Below, in pieces: positions 44,509-54,496 of a stretch of 64,000 nt of DNA. Made by a program: the position numbers and the translations under genes. Within the stretch, counting starts at the first letter, position 1; the number at the start of each line of letters is the position of its first letter. The DNA is taken from assembly GCA_942159475.1 (NCBI GenBank), contig OW804102.1:23502684-23566683 (forward strand), in the 5' to 3' direction. Below the pieces are notes generated by a model that worked only from the letters and a program-made list of their open reading frames with translations, ran no database searches and was not told the origin of the DNA. Origin of the DNA: Sthenelais limicola. Lineage: Eukaryota > Annelida > Polychaeta > Phyllodocida > Sigalionidae.

Positions 44509-46646
44509 CAGAACTCGACCAGGGCACAGTGAGTATAGAAAACCAAAATGTGAATGTGTATGATGATTATAACCATGAACTTGCATATGTTTTAACAACG
44601 GACGACGACGTTGTATTGTTTGATACCACACTGTACATATACGCACGTGAGGACTTTTGTTTACATCATTATGAACATGACCAGACAGGAACCGGAAGAA
44701 CAGCCAACTTCCTGGAACCCCACCGACCAATCACAGAGCTCCATAACGAACCACGCCAGCAACAGCCAATCACAGTGACTGTCACACAGACAACAATGGC
44801 GGCCCCCACAGCAATGGCCGACATATACACAAACGAGCGAGTTCGCACACTTCACAGTGACAGCCAGCAAAATATGAGCACAAGTGATACGAATCAAAGC
44901 GGCTACAATGTACATAATGTTATCCCACACATGGATTTTACAAAGATTAGAGCAATCTGCGCCGAACAGGGCCAGAAATGGACAAACAGCGAGGTACCGA
45001 CACCACACGAAATGGCCCCATACCGAGCGCTAACATGGCCAAGCGCGAATGAGGCCGTTCTCGAAGCAGAACTGTGTCGAATATATGAAAGCGTCAGAAC
45101 CACAGGTCTACCAAACATCATAGGGGCACGCATCCAAATACCAAGTAAGCTTAAAATACACACCTGGGAACATTACCTAACAAATGTCGTGAATGAAAAT
45201 CAGGTCTTGGACTGCATCAAGTACGGGTTCCCAATGGGATACCTGGGGCCCGTGACCGATACCAGCGACCAGCAAAATCACCCCTCGGCTACAGAGTACC
45301 CAGAACATATTGAACAGTATTTAGAATGCGAGATACGACACGACGCAGTATACGGCCCATATAGGGATTACCCATTCAAAGAATGGATACACGTCAACCA
45401 AATGATGACGAGACCGAAAGGAAACAGTGAAAAACGGAGGATCATCCTAGACCTCTCCTTCCCGGACCCACAGTCGGTAAATGCGTTCATTAGACAAAAC
45501 ACAGTCCTAGGAGAGCAACGGAACCACTCCCTTCCAACAGTGGATATGCTCGTGAAGAAGCTACTCGAACCGCCTCTAGGAAAGTTTATGTTCACACTCG
45601 ACCTCGAAAGGGCCTATAAGAACTTTCGCTCTTGCCCGGGCGATTGGCCCTTATTAGCACTAAAATGGGATGCTAATTACTACATTGACATTAGCATGCC
45701 CTTTGGCTCCCGCCAGAGCAGCATGCATATGCAACGGGTCGCGGACACAATTGTTAACATACTGGCCACACGCGGACACAAAAGCTATATGTACCTGGAT
45801 GACATTGTCAGCTGGGCAAGTACTAGAGCCGAAGCAGAAAGAAGCTACAACGATGCCATCGCACTCTTGCACCAACTCGGGCTACCCACCGCAGACGACA
45901 AAACACAAGGGCCAGCACATAACGTCAAGTGGTTGGGAGTCCTCATCGACGCTAAACACATGACTCTGACCATGCCACAAGAGAAGCTAGCAGAGCTCCG
46001 GAAAGAAGCGAAGAAACTCAAGAAAACGAGAGCATTAAGAAAGAAGCAACTACAATCTATCATAGGGAAGGTCCTTCACATATCGAAGTGTGTCACACCA
46101 GCAAGAATCTTTGTCCGCAGACTGTTAGATGCACTCCGAGGAAACAGCAAGCAGCATACCATAAGCATCACAGAGCCAATGCAAAAAGACCTAACGTGGA
46201 TATCGACATGCGCCAACGCATGGAATGGGACAAGCATGATCCCAGACTACTATGTAACCATGACAATTTTCATCACAAACGATGAAACAGCTATAAAGGC
46301 CACCACAAACGAAGCGTCAGTAGAGGTTGGACTCCCAAGAGACAGAGAGAGGAACAAAAACTACGTCGCTGACATGGCACCAGACATAGTACAGACATTG
46401 ATGTCCACACAAATGAGGACCCATACGATCTCAGTGAGAACAGATGACAAAGAAGCGATAACACTGTTGACACACGGAGCCAGAGGCGAAATAAACATGA
46501 ATGGGCCGAGAAAGTTGTGGCTCATACAGGCATTGAATGACATTAGAGTTGTATATAGTGAAGTCTCTAAATCAGCCATAAAAAGGGCATTAAATAAGAA
46601 CACCAAACGCCAGAACATCGTCCTGGCACCGGAATACGATATCTGA
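44475..46646 (+). CDS. Ngaro pol: reverse transcriptase and RNase H-like region
   Basis: Copies the element's RNA into DNA. The open frame extends back to an ATG at 44154, giving 830 codons, but the part overlapping gag reads as out-of-frame gag, so I place the pol-specific part from the frameshift site: about 723 residues, or about 1,091 as a gag-pol fusion. In the 830-residue numbering, 108-330 is an unassigned linker. RT begins near 345-420, with KRRIILDLSFP (427-437), catalytic FTLDLERAY (D483), ISMPFGSRQSS, the active site YLDD (547-550) and a WLGVLID thumb-like segment. Residues about 690-815 occupy the usual RNase H position and hold candidate acidic residues (ITNDET, VRTDDKEA), but the match is weak. 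No protease, methyltransferase or DDE integrase was seen. The recombinase ORF follows 44 nt after the stop. Confidence 0.9.
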   Translation, partial: LADPARNDSRVPELDQGTVSIENQNVNVYDDYNHELAYVLTTDDDVVLFDTTLYIYAREDFCLHHYEHDQTGTGRTANFLEPHRPITELHNEPRQQQPITVTVTQTTMAAPTAMADIYTNERVRTLHSDSQQNMSTSDTNQSGYNVHNVIPHMDFTKIRAICAEQGQKWTNSEVPTPHEMAPYRALTWPSANEAVLEAELCRIYESVRTTGLPNIIGARIQIPSKLKIHTWEHYLTNVVNENQVLDCIKYGFPMGYLGPVTDTSDQQNHPSATEYPEHIEQYLECEIRHDAVYGPYRDYPFKEWIHVNQMMTRPKGNSEKRRIILDLSFPDPQSVNAFIRQNTVLGEQRNHSLPTVDMLVKKLLEPPLGKFMFTLDLERAYKNFRSCPGDWPLLALKWDANYYIDISMPFGSRQSSMHMQRVADTIVNILATRGHKSYMYLDDIVSWASTRAEAERSYNDAIALLHQLGLPTADDKTQGPAHNVKWLGVLIDAKHMTLTMPQEKLAELRKEAKKLKKTRALRKKQLQSIIGKVLHISKCVTPARIFVRRLLDALRGNSKQHTISITEPMQKDLTWISTCANAWNGTSMIPDYYVTMTIFITNDETAIKATTNEASVEVGLPRDRERNKNYVADMAPDIVQTLMSTQMRTHTISVRTDDKEAITLLTHGARGEINMNGPRKLWLIQALNDIRVVYSEVSKSAIKRALNKNTKRQNIVLAPEYDI

Positions 46647-46690
46647 ACAAATGCTTACCTTGATAAACATTGTATTTTCCAGACTCAGAG

Positions 46691-47653
46691 ATGCGAAGCC
46701 TCCTCACCAAAGCAGAACAAACACAACTACAGGCGCGAGCCCCGGGCACACTCGCCAACCAAAGAACAGGCATAAAGGCCTTCTTAGCATTCACCTACAG
46801 ACATAAAATACAGCCAGAAAGAATCACAACACCACAAGTCTGCGCTTTTATTGAGTATCTTAGGTCATTCCTACACAGCCCGAAGTCCGTCAGTAATTAT
46901 CTATCGGCAGTGAGGGAATACTTTAAAAGAAGAGAACTGCACGTCCCAGCGCTATACGCATATCGAGTACAACTCGCACTGGACGCAACTAATCGTGATA
47001 AAACACACACAGTCAATCAGAGACTCCCTTTCACAATAGAAGAGGTAAAAGAGATCATCTCGCAAGGGATACACTTCCCAGCCCCCGCACAGTACAAGTT
47101 TGCGATCATAGCCTTATACACCACAGGGTTTCGCCAGTCGGAACTCGCACCAAGGTCACAGAAAGAATACGACTTCACCAGGCATACGCGCCGGGAGGAC
47201 GTAACCATAACACACGACAGCATCATTATAAACCAGAAGTGGGCAAAAAATATGCAAAAATATGATCAAAGAAGGAGAGTGGTCATACCTGCAGCACCAG
47301 ACAACATATTATGCCCAGTACAAGCATATATAAAAGCCCTGGAGGAGGCGCCTACTACTTTTGCTAACCAGCCCCTCCTAGTATATCCAAAGACATACCT
47401 AGCGATCACCACCACGGATATGGCTTCACATCTAAGATGGTCACTGATAAATATGAAACTTGACCCGTCCATCTACTCACTCCACTCATTGCGGCGCACA
47501 GCCGCGACGCATGCATGCAACATGGGAGCAACCGAACAAGAAATACAGAAGTTCGGTGCGTGGTCGAGTGCCGCATATAAAGTCTATATAGCACAGGAGT
47601 CAGCATTCAAGGTCACAAAAGGACTGGTTACCAACCTCAACCCCAGGAAGTGA
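46691..47653 (+). CDS. Ngaro tyrosine recombinase
   Basis: Integrates the circular DNA copy by strand exchange. 320 residues from the ATG at 46691. The frame is open a further seven codons to a TTG, which is an unlikely start in an animal. The N-terminal 90 residues fit a SAM-like core-binding domain (FLAFTYRH, VCAFIEYLRSFL, SVSNYLSAVREYF). The catalytic domain holds R148 (YTTGFRQSEL), a candidate beta-hairpin Lys (NQKWAKN), H265 and R268 (HSLRR), W291 (GAWSS) and Tyr299 (KVYI, eight residues after W291). The complete R-HxxR-W-Y set and the intact frame suggest an active enzyme. A plausible splice acceptor, TGTATTTTCCAG, ends at 46682 just before the start, so the protein may be made from a spliced RNA. 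Reinitiation after the pol stop is the alternative. Confidence 0.93.
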   Translation: MRSLLTKAEQTQLQARAPGTLANQRTGIKAFLAFTYRHKIQPERITTPQVCAFIEYLRSFLHSPKSVSNYLSAVREYFKRRELHVPALYAYRVQLALDATNRDKTHTVNQRLPFTIEEVKEIISQGIHFPAPAQYKFAIIALYTTGFRQSELAPRSQKEYDFTRHTRREDVTITHDSIIINQKWAKNMQKYDQRRRVVIPAAPDNILCPVQAYIKALEEAPTTFANQPLLVYPKTYLAITTTDMASHLRWSLINMKLDPSIYSLHSLRRTAATHACNMGATEQEIQKFGAWSSAAYKVYIAQESAFKVTKGLVTNLNPRK

Positions 47654-48020
47654 CAAATATATACACATAACCCTAGAGACAATTATCACCCCCCCCCCCC
47701 ACATAAATTATAATATACCACAGGGTACTCACCCTTCAAACCAATACAAACGAACTAGAGGCTTACCTCAATGGACTGTCACTTCAGACAACCCTAACCT
47801 AAGACCCATCAGGTCAGGAGTCCGTCTCCCACCCTCCCCTATAAATAACAAACAGGTACACTACCTGAAAGACAATCACTAACTTAAGGCCCATGGCCTC
47901 CGGTCACACGACCAATCACCACTATAGGCAGCCACGCTGCATCACCAAACTCAATCTTAACCGCAGTTCATAACTGCTTATCAAATCTTACTACCTTACA
48001 GGCAGTCTTGGGGCTTGGCG
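47654..48020 (+). other. Ngaro unique 3' segment
   Basis: Non-coding stretch between the recombinase stop and B1. It includes a 13-C run near 47691-47703. It ends TTGGGGCTTGGCG at the B1 boundary. Confidence 0.7.
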
Positions 48021-48241
48021 GCATTATATAAATTTTCCTCCTTTATATCTCATTCAAAAAATTATATATTTCAATTCTATTTTCAAAAATTTATCAAATC
48101 ATAAAATTCTTATTTTACTTAAATAAAAACCATTTAACAATGTCGTCGCCCAAACCTCGCCTCGGGTATTTCTTTTATTCTATTTCAACTCATCAATTTC
48201 AAATATCATTTCAACTTAAAATTATTTAGTAGGGCTCACGA
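48021..48241 (+). repeat. Ngaro split direct repeat B1
   Basis: 221 bp from GCATTATATAAATTTTCCTC to GTAGGGCTCACGA. Identical as read to B2. Contains AATAAA at 48122-48127. The junction with A2 (CACGA|ATG|TTGTGG) equals the junction expected when the element ends are joined in a circle. Confidence 0.92.
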
Positions 48242-48388
48242 ATGTTGTGGGAATCATTAGATTCCGAAGCATTGGTGCCTCCCCCTACCTCCTACCGGTG
48301 TAACTATTAACTAACTCTCCACTACCCATAATCCTACTTCCTCCTCCTTCATCTTACCAATTCAAAATCCATACATGGTAAAAATTTC
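48242..48388 (+). repeat. Ngaro split direct repeat A2
   Basis: 147 bp, identical as read to A1. Followed by the 111-bp X segment (48389-48499), which includes CACCCACCCACCCAAC and TATATATTATATATTATATA and is absent from the left end and from in front of B1. Confidence 0.92.
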
Positions 48389-48499
48389 CACCCACCCACC
48401 CAACTAAATTAAAACCCCCGCACACCGGTAGGCACTTTTAATTTTACACATCTACTTATATATTATATATTATATAACTTATTCTTAAAATTCCCTAGC

Positions 48500-48720
48500 G
48501 CATTATATAAATTTTCCTCCTTTATATCTCATTCAAAAAATTATATATTTCAATTCTATTTTCAAAAATTTATCAAATCATAAAATTCTTATTTTACTTA
48601 AATAAAAACCATTTAACAATGTCGTCGCCCAAACCTCGCCTCGGGTATTTCTTTTATTCTATTTCAACTCATCAATTTCAAATATCATTTCAACTTAAAA
48701 TTATTTAGTAGGGCTCACGA
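48500..48720 (+). repeat. Ngaro split direct repeat B2
   Basis: Same 221 bp as B1 with AATAAA at 48601-48606. In a canonical element this would be the right end. Here a further A-X-B unit follows. Confidence 0.92.
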
Positions 48721-48867
48721 ATGTTGTGGGAATCATTAGATTCCGAAGCATTGGTGCCTCCCCCTACCTCCTACCGGTGTAACTATTAACTAACTCTCCA
48801 CTACCCATAATCCTACTTCCTCCTCCTTCATCTTACCAATTCAAAATCCATACATGGTAAAAATTTC
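48721..48867 (+). repeat. Ngaro extra repeat A3
   Basis: 147 bp, identical as read to A1 and A2, exactly 479 bp after A2. Followed by a second X segment (48868-48978). Confidence 0.92.
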
Positions 48868-48978
48868 CACCCACCCACCCAACTAAATTAAAACCCCCGC
48901 ACACCGGTAGGCACTTTTAATTTTACACATCTACTTATATATTATATATTATATAACTTATTCTTAAAATTCCCTAGC

Positions 48979-49199
48979 GCATTATATAAATTTTCCTCCT
49001 TTATATCTCATTCAAAAAATTATATATTTCAATTCTATTTTCAAAAATTTATCAAATCATAAAATTCTTATTTTACTTAAATAAAAACCATTTAACAATG
49101 TCGTCGCCCAAACCTCGCCTCGGGTATTTCTTTTATTCTATTTTAACTCATCAATTTCAAATATCATTTCAACTTAAAATTATTTAGTAGGGCTCACGA
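48979..49199 (+). repeat. Ngaro right terminal repeat B3
   Basis: 221 bp, the same as B1 and B2 apart from one C-to-T difference at 49144. AATAAA at 49080-49085. Ends CTCACGA, and the chromosome continues ATGATGGGAAAG. Confidence 0.92.
49080..49085 (+). terminator. Candidate Ngaro polyadenylation signal
   Basis: AATAAA is present in each B repeat (48122, 48601, 49080). Any of the three could end the element RNA. Listed once here for the most distal copy. Confidence 0.4.
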
Positions 49200-49202
49200 A
49201 TG

Positions 49203-49320
49203 ATGGGAAAGATGAGCACTTGTGTATTGGAAACATGTACAATCCATGGATATTGACATTGGATCACCAATATTCCATGCTGAACATGGCATGTTATTTT
49301 TAGATTTTACACTAACATAC
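49203..49320 (+). repeat. MITE family M4, right part after the Ngaro insertion
   Basis: Resumes ATGGGAAAGATGAG and carries AATATTCCATGCTGAACATG, GCATG, as at 55557. It diverges near 49320, and a 3' TIR is not recognisable. Confidence 0.65.
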
Positions 49321-50026
49321 AAACCTGGAAACATTAGAAAGTGTATTCACACTTGAATATGATGATTTGACACTGATTTTATGGGGTTTCAAAGTTTTAG
49401 TGGCCGCCTTTTGTCTTTTTGAGAATTTGGGCATGTTCCCCAACCTAGATTTTTCTAGACTTTTAGTATGTTAATAAGGGGCACCCATACTACCTAAAAC
49501 TGTTGAGAAAACTTGTGTTGCAATTTGTCCTAGGTCAAACCCTATCTTTACTGAACTATAATAACATTCAAATCGAGATTACAGATGGCGAACGAGCAAG
49601 TCCTCTATGGGCTATATAATACAAGAAAATCCAATTTTATCTCGCGGAAATTAGCAGGTAATGCACCTCTAACCCCACACAAAGTCGTCCAGGGCCCATC
49701 CACTTTAATATTCACAATCTGGTTACATCTCAGCAACATGATACTGCCCCACCCCTGGGCCTGACATGCCCCCGGGTCATACGTACATGATCCAGATCTA
49801 ATTTAGATGTATATCTAATTTCCCCACTGACATGTCTTTCCGGGGGCTGTAAGGTGAGAGGTAGGGATGATGAGTGGAAGACGACAGGCCAGCAGGTGCA
49901 TCTCTCAATCACTCCTACATCTTGCTCTACGGCTAAAGGATACAGGAGATTGTGTAACCTGTTGTTAGTCTAAGCTGCTATTAGAACAAAGTCTTACTAA
50001 AGTTAAGTGGGGTCTCCACTGGCTGC
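49321..50026. other. Intergenic, no gene recognised
   Basis: AT-rich, with a GC-richer part at about 49730-49900. No exon or repeat family recognised until the 12-bp array. Confidence 0.4.
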
Positions 50027-50218
50027 GGTAGGCTCTAGGGTAGGCTCTAGGGTAGGCTCTAGGGTAGGCTCTAGGGTAGGCTCTAGGGTAGGCTCTAGGG
50101 TAGGCTCTAGGGTAGGCTCTAGGGTAGGCTCTAGGGTAGGCTCTAGGGTAGGCTCTAGGGTAGGCTCTAGGGTAGGCTCTACGGTAGGCTCTACGGTAGG
50201 CTCTACGGTAGGCTCTAC
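50027..50218. repeat. 12-bp minisatellite, 16 units
   Basis: Twelve GGTAGGCTCTAG units are followed by four GGTAGGCTCTAC units and a decayed one (GGTAGGCTTTGC). Because 12 is a multiple of 3 and the unit has no stop in several frames, it makes long spurious frames on both strands (VGSR, RAYP and LEPT repeats). Confidence 0.95.
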
Positions 50219-50412
50219 GGTAGGCTTTGCAATAAGCTTTGCGATACAAAAATCAGGGAATTGTATTAGTGTAAAGTGGGGTCTCCACTGGCTGCGGACC
50301 AAACCAAAGACTTTGCTTGGACTGCACATAAATAATATTCCCCAATTTTTGTATCGCAAGGCTTACTGCAGAGCTTACCACAGAACCTATCGCAGTCAGT
50401 GGAGACGCCCCT
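50219..50412. repeat. Inverted and direct repeats bounding the minisatellite
   Basis: AGTGGGGTCTCCACTGGCTG, CGG occurs at 50005-50027 and again at 50275-50297; its inverted form CGCAGTCAGTGGAGACGCCC lies at about 50391-50410. GCTTTGCGATACAAAAATCA (50234) is inverted as TTTTTGTATCGCAAGGC (about 50345). The layout suggests a MITE-like unit whose interior contains the array. Confidence 0.65.
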
Positions 50413-50460
50413 TTACTGATATTATGACTAGGGCCGAAGTTATCAATATTATATGGTCAT

Positions 50461-50985
50461 TATAAATACAAGAATTTGAAATTGGTTCGGCCGAGCAAAA
50501 ACGTTGAGCGATAATAAGTGAAGTCATTGCAGGAAAGCAGCTCAGCGGGTCCCAAAACTCTAGATTATGGGGGGACGTTTCTAAAATCCCGTAGAAAAAA
50601 CAAAAGGAGAGAATCGTCCAAAATTGGGCTCAAATAAATTTTAAGCTAGTTTGAAAGTAGTAGAACAACAAAGTAGGAACTCTTGTGGCCGATGGTAAGT
50701 TTGATTACAGCTTTAACATTGGTTGTAAAGATTTTACCTTATTTGATAATAATAGAAAATGCTCCATCGGCAGTGATACACATTTAGTAAATTTCGGATA
50801 GATTCGGCTCGATTTGGCTTGATTTGAAAATAGGTAAATACTAACTATAGTGGGTCTTTATAGAGTCCTGTAATTGCCTTGATTCAAGAATATGTTCGGT
50901 TATCTTGAACCTCATTGTTGTCCTAAGTTTATTTTCTTAAAGGAATGGTGACGGCAAATTGTAGATTTTCTGTCAACTTCCCACA
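50461..50985 (-). repeat. Diverged M2 then M1 remnants, reverse orientation
   Basis: GAGCGATAATAAGTGAAGTC and ATTGCAGGAAAGCAGCTCAG near 50506 fit reversed M2. GGTGACGGCAAATTGTAGAT, TTTCTGTCAACTTCCC at 50946-50981 is a reversed M1 end. Both copies are decayed. Confidence 0.45.
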
Positions 50986-51303
50986 TATAAAGTTGGGCTT
51001 CCAACGAGAAACTGCTATTGAGCTGGGAGGTACCCATTAATTCGAATCAATGAATGCTCATCAATATATAAATCAATATTAAAGATTTCGGTGGCCTCTA
51101 TCCCAAACATAGGACACTCACCTTTACGTACTGTCAATACGTGTCCCATATGTAACACTCCAAAACAATCGATCACTCACCTGTGGGGAAGAGAGAAAAA
51201 TAAACATAATTATTTCATGGCTACTATTGCAGAAGATATATTTCATGAAGGTGAACTATGACAATTCTTCAAGTAAGTTGGTAAATCTCTTCTCTACAGC
51301 GTT

Positions 51304-51413
51304 AAGGGCCTTGTCCATTTAGCCGATTCTCATGCGATTCTCACGGAATTTAGTGGAAAAGAGGCCTCTGCAGTGCAAAATCACATGAGAATCGGCTTAG
51401 TGGTCTAGGGCCT
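51304..51413. repeat. Short palindromic MITE, family M5, complete
   Basis: Opens AAGGGCCTTGTCCATTTAGC, CGATTCTCATGCGATT and closes AATCACATGAGAATCGGCTT, AGTGGTCTAGGGCCTTT. The inverted repeats of about 35 bp make this the best copy. A half copy (TGTGGGAATCGCATGAGAAT ... GGACAAGGGTC) lies at about 51660-51706. Confidence 0.82.
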
Positions 51414-51734
51414 TTATGCAAAATAGTACCGATCAGTATCAAGGCGAGATTCTCATGTAATTTGTTTCAACAAGGCCATACTTTTGGATAATATGAACGC
51501 AATACTGTGGCCTATAGCGTTCCATATTACCCCTTAGAACAGTATAGCCATATGATGTGTGACATTTAGATATACTACTCGCTTGCTATATAATGGACAC
51601 ATATACATGTGCACTTTTGTTTTGGCCTCACAGAGCTGCCCGCTATGTAATGGTAAAATATTCTGTGGGAATCGCATGAGAATTAACTTAGTGGACAAGG
51701 GTCTTTATTGTATCCCTCTTGTGCATGGATGATA

Positions 51735-52010
51735 ATATGTGATGTGTCACCGAAAAATAAGTCTTAAATTAAAAAAAAATGAATTTTGAGTTATCATATC
51801 CAAAATTTAAAAGTACGTTTCTACTTTTTTATCATGATTATGTTTGAATTTTCTTTCACAGTTCTTCTAGGTGGGCAATTACTGGTAAATCAATTAAATA
51901 TCAAATAAACTGCGTTGGAATTAAAGCACATACATGATACGATTGATACAACCGCTCCTAAACCCCATAAATGATAACGTTCCTACAAAGCTGGGATTCT
52001 CTCTTCGAAT
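51735..52010 (+). repeat. MITE family M3, left part
   Basis: TGTGATGTGTCACCGAAAAA, TAAGTC then AATTTTGAGTTATCATATCC and AGGTGGGCAATTACTGGTAA follow M3. A right-end scrap, TTCTGTAACGCATCACATCA, lies at about 52500-52519, so the copy may be split by about 490 bp. Confidence 0.5.
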
Positions 52011-52423
52011 CCGTCTGCGTCAAAGAGACCAATACTTATGTATACTAGGCTATGGTATACCTCGCTTATATTGTGTAATTGTAATGTAAACCAGAATTCT
52101 TATTCCTGTGTACAGGACTGTCTTATTAGGAACTCAAAATTTACCAGATTAGTATGTTACTAAGTGGAATATGTGTACGATGCACGGCGGTTTTACATCT
52201 TGTATCATTGTATCATCTTTTATTCTCACTCATACATACCTAACATATTTTATAGGTTAATATTATCTTAAAACTTAGCCCGATGGAATAGCAGTCTAAT
52301 ATTGATGTTCTTATTTGCTAATTTGATCTTGTAGAACTATGATAGTTTCTATCATTTTCCATGTAACTTATAACTATAAGCTGAGAATATCAATGTAAGT
52401 TGTGAGCTTACTGAAACAAAAGA

Positions 52424-52451
52424 TAAACAAACAAACAAACAAACAAACAAA
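52424..52451. repeat. (AAAC)n microsatellite
   Basis: About seven tandem AAAC units. Confidence 0.9.
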
Positions 52452-52520
52452 GAAATCGGGTGAATAGATCACTCTAGCTGAATCTATATTGGGGTTTAAT
52501 TCTGTAACGCATCACATCAT

Positions 52521-53639
52521 TATATAGATCGCCTGTGCATGCACACAGCTTTGTGTGACCGTGAAACTGTTTGCCCCTAGAGAGGGTAAACAAGAAACCC
52601 TCAGGTTACCGTCCAGGGGCAAACATAGCACCCGGTTTACCCCATTAAGAACTGGTGGCAAGATATTGATACCCATTGTTAATTAACCCCCAGCTACACT
52701 GGGCCTTAGTGTTGGATTAAAAACCATGTGTATATATGCATGGGGTATGTGTTAGCATATTTGTATTGGTTATGTATATATGGGTGAGGTAATACTGGTA
52801 TGAATGAAGACATAGCAGTAAAGTATAGGGTTAATGGCTAGGCTAATCATCCACTAGAAAGGTATAATAAAACATAATCGTGGTGTCTTGTAAACAATCA
52901 CAGATCATCTATCCATGAAGGCAACTAGTTTGGAATTTAAACCAGTTAAAGGAAGAATAGAACGAGTGACCAGTCATCGAAAGTGTATTCAATTCAATTC
53001 AATTCAAGAATTCTTTATTGCAGTAGATCTTTTAACAATAAGGTGGTCCAACATTCTAAATAAACAAGTGTCTAGATAGGTCTTCCGTTGGATGAGATTT
53101 CTCCGTTCAGTGCACTGCCATAGGCAGAGCACGTCAACTCATTGGCATGATGAGGTATTGTGACATGTATTTCTTTCTTTCATAATTATGTGTAGAATAT
53201 AACCTGCACTATTATGTGTAGAACATCTTGGGACATTAGGAGTAGCTGTTCATTTGTTATTTTATCCTCTAAAATGTGAAAAAATTCAGCATTTCTCCAT
53301 AGAATCACATACTAAAGGGATAGTACATAAAATGCCCTTATTTATAGCATGCAGCAGGGGTGGCGTGACAGTGAATAGGCACGTTTGCCTTGTATGAAAC
53401 TATTTCTTATTGCTTAGTACTAAATAGTAGCTAAGGATTTTTTGGCATGGATGGCCTTTTTCTCTTCCAGATTCCTATTGATACTTCATTTAGAAATGTG
53501 TACTCTCTCAACCACAATTAATATTCCCTCCTTCCAATATCGCACTATCAACCAAAAGAAAGGTTTCAGGCCCCAAAAGTAGGAATTGGTTGGATATACT
53601 ATGAGGATGGTGCCGACCCGTTTATCTAATGAGTGATTA
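52521..53639. other. Intergenic, no gene recognised
   Basis: GTTTGCCCCT at 52569 and AGGGGCAAAC at 52615 are inverted. A TCAATTCAATTCAATTCAAG repeat lies near 52988. No exon was supported. Confidence 0.4.
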
Positions 53640-53762
53640 TAGGTTGGGGGGAGGGGGGGGGAGGGGGGGTGCTGAGGTTGGGCCATTGGGTGTGGGGTTG
53701 GTAGGGGAAAGGATGTGTGTGTGGGGGGGGGGGGGGGGGCGCCAGAGAGAGGGGGGGAGGAG
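53640..53762. repeat. G-rich tract with long G runs
   Basis: GGGGGGAGGGGGGGGGAGG and a later run of about 18 G near 53723-53739. Potential G-quadruplex DNA. The proline-rich minus frames are artefacts. Confidence 0.85.
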
Positions 53763-54496
53763 TGGATGACGAATGGCATATGGGGAGGTTGCCCAATTCA
53801 ATACTCTCTGGACTCGTAGCCCCTGCCTCCCCAGCCCAGCTAAGTCTCACGAGATTGGGTGCAACTCTCGCGAGAGTTGTGTTTGAAATTTGGCGAGTAT
53901 TTCTACATTGGCGGGTTTAGTTATTTGGAGCGGTGACTGATAGTTGGAGAGGGAAATGGTAGCTGCAAGAGGGGGAGTTAAGGGACCTCATGCCACTCTA
54001 CCTCACCTCAAGCCACAATTCTTTAGAAATTAGGCTAAACGGATCACAAGATATATTCTACAAAATACTGACTATAAAAAGGTCTAAATCCATGTAATTG
54101 ATTCTTAGTAATTGATCTCCACTCATAATCCTCCAAATAAGTTGTTCTCCTCTCTTTATGTATACTGAAATACTTTTAAAATAACTAATAGTTCTAAAAT
54201 CTCATAAAAACCTCACGAATCTAAATCTTTAAAATACGCAGTATGGAAACAAATACGGGCCAAGATAAAAGTCACTTTCTTTAAAGTTTACATATTCTTT
54301 TTTTAAGATTGTATTTACAGTGGCGTAGCATTATCCCAGTTGCTCAGGCTCTTCCAATGCGCCGAATTTACAGAATAATTATGACTAAGATATCAATATA
54401 TCATCGGATAGCCCTCTGCCAACTTATTTTGTCAAAGAATTGGGACGTTGATTGTGGATAATGGCTCATAGTTACATTCAATCCATTTACACCTCC

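Larger units (their letters stand above)
43012..49199 (+). mobile_element. Complete Ngaro-type tyrosine-recombinase retrotransposon
   Basis: The 6,188-bp element has the Ngaro layout: A1 on the left, then gag-like, RT and tyrosine recombinase ORFs, then split direct repeats on the right (B1-A2-X-B2-A3-X-B3). There are no LTRs, no target-site duplication of the integrase kind and no DDE integrase. DIRS elements proper carry inverted repeats and usually a methyltransferase; neither is seen here. PAT elements also have split direct repeats, so PAT remains a weaker alternative. All reading frames are uninterrupted, and the right-hand repeats are almost identical, so the copy is young. The coding part is clearly richer in GC than the surrounding DNA. 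Confidence 0.93.

Noticed and set aside
46670..46690. Recombinase start at 46670
   Set aside because: The codon is TTG, and the first ATG in frame is at 46691.
48021..49199. Right-hand repeats as an LTR of an LTR retrotransposon
   Set aside because: Left and right ends do not carry the same full repeat, there are no TG..CA ends or integrase, and a tyrosine recombinase is encoded.
49965..50465. Repeat-protein frames (VGSR, RAYP, LEPT)
   Set aside because: They are translations of the 12-bp minisatellite, open on both strands because the unit length is a multiple of three.
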